DNA of 5,506 nt from assembly GCA_015662325.1 (NCBI GenBank), contig DQUJ01000266.1, positions 1-5,506 of the forward strand, written 5' to 3'. Origin of the DNA: Leucothrix mucor (lineage in GTDB: Bacteria > Pseudomonadota > Gammaproteobacteria > Thiotrichales > Thiotrichaceae). The notes beneath the pieces were generated by a model. The model was given only the letters and a program-made list of their open reading frames with translations. It ran no database searches and was not told where the DNA came from. Made by a program: the position numbers and the translations under genes. This document shows positions 5,452-5,506 of the stretch, in pieces. Within the stretch, counting starts at the first letter, position 1. The number at the start of each line of letters is the position of its first letter.

Positions 5452-5506
5452 AACCACTGATTCACACGGGATAAACACAGATATAACTTTACAAAATCTA
5501 TCTGCG
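5452..5506. repeat. Partial dispersed repeat of the AACCACTGATT...AAACACAGAT type, cut by the window edge
   Basis: The stretch begins AACCACTGATTCACAC and continues to ATAAACACAGATA at 5471-5483, resembling a widespread intergenic repeat style related in composition to, but distinct from, the AACCACAGAGG element. CACAGATA at 5476-5483 is matched at seven of eight positions by the reverse complement of TATCTGCG at 5499-5506, the start of an opposing arm that leaves the window. It lies about 57 bases upstream of the serA start codon, where a promoter would be expected if serA is first in its operon. Confidence 0.6.

Overview
The window looks like chromosomal DNA from a moderately A+T-rich bacterium, most likely a gammaproteobacterium. 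The main evidence is the gene order pheA-hisC-tyrA and a fused chorismate mutase-prephenate dehydratase, both typical of the serC-pheA-hisC-tyrA-aroA clusters of that class. The intergenic repeat families (AACCACAGAGG type, CCCCCTTTGTTAAAGGGGG type and a CCACTGATT...AAACACAGAT type) are common in environmental gammaproteobacteria with repeat-rich genomes. The order or genus cannot be fixed from the sequence alone.

Layout from left to right. Positions 1-213 are A+T-rich and non-coding, with several small hairpins. Positions 214-627 carry a lone plus-strand gene for a 137-residue protein of unknown function. Positions 628-817 are a convergent intergenic region with hairpins, including a weak terminator candidate for the minus-strand operon. 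From 818 to 5394 the minus strand carries four genes, transcribed in the order serA-like, pheA, hisC, tyrA. The gaps between them are about 66, 134 and 123 bases. The pheA-hisC and hisC-tyrA gaps are each largely filled by a different inverted-repeat element. A third, incomplete repeat lies upstream of serA and runs off the window's right edge.

The four minus-strand genes form a coherent metabolic set. The bifunctional P-protein (PheA) turns chorismate into prephenate and then phenylpyruvate. TyrA turns prephenate (or arogenate) into the tyrosine precursor. The HisC-family aminotransferase can supply the transamination for Phe and Tyr, and perhaps histidinol phosphate. The SerA-like dehydrogenase starts serine synthesis from 3-phosphoglycerate. 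No serC, aroA or cmk is visible in the window; the cluster stops after tyrA and meets an unrelated, A+T-richer gene head-on.

Most of the window is ordinary central metabolism. The points most worth a second look are the hisC Shine-Dalgarno lying inside the arm of a repeat element, three repeat families at three junctions of one operon, the short SerA clade without an obvious canonical catalytic Glu, the S-R pair at the TyrA cofactor site, and the uncharacterised 137-residue protein. I saw no sign of a CRISPR array, tRNA, rRNA, transposase, phage or defence system.
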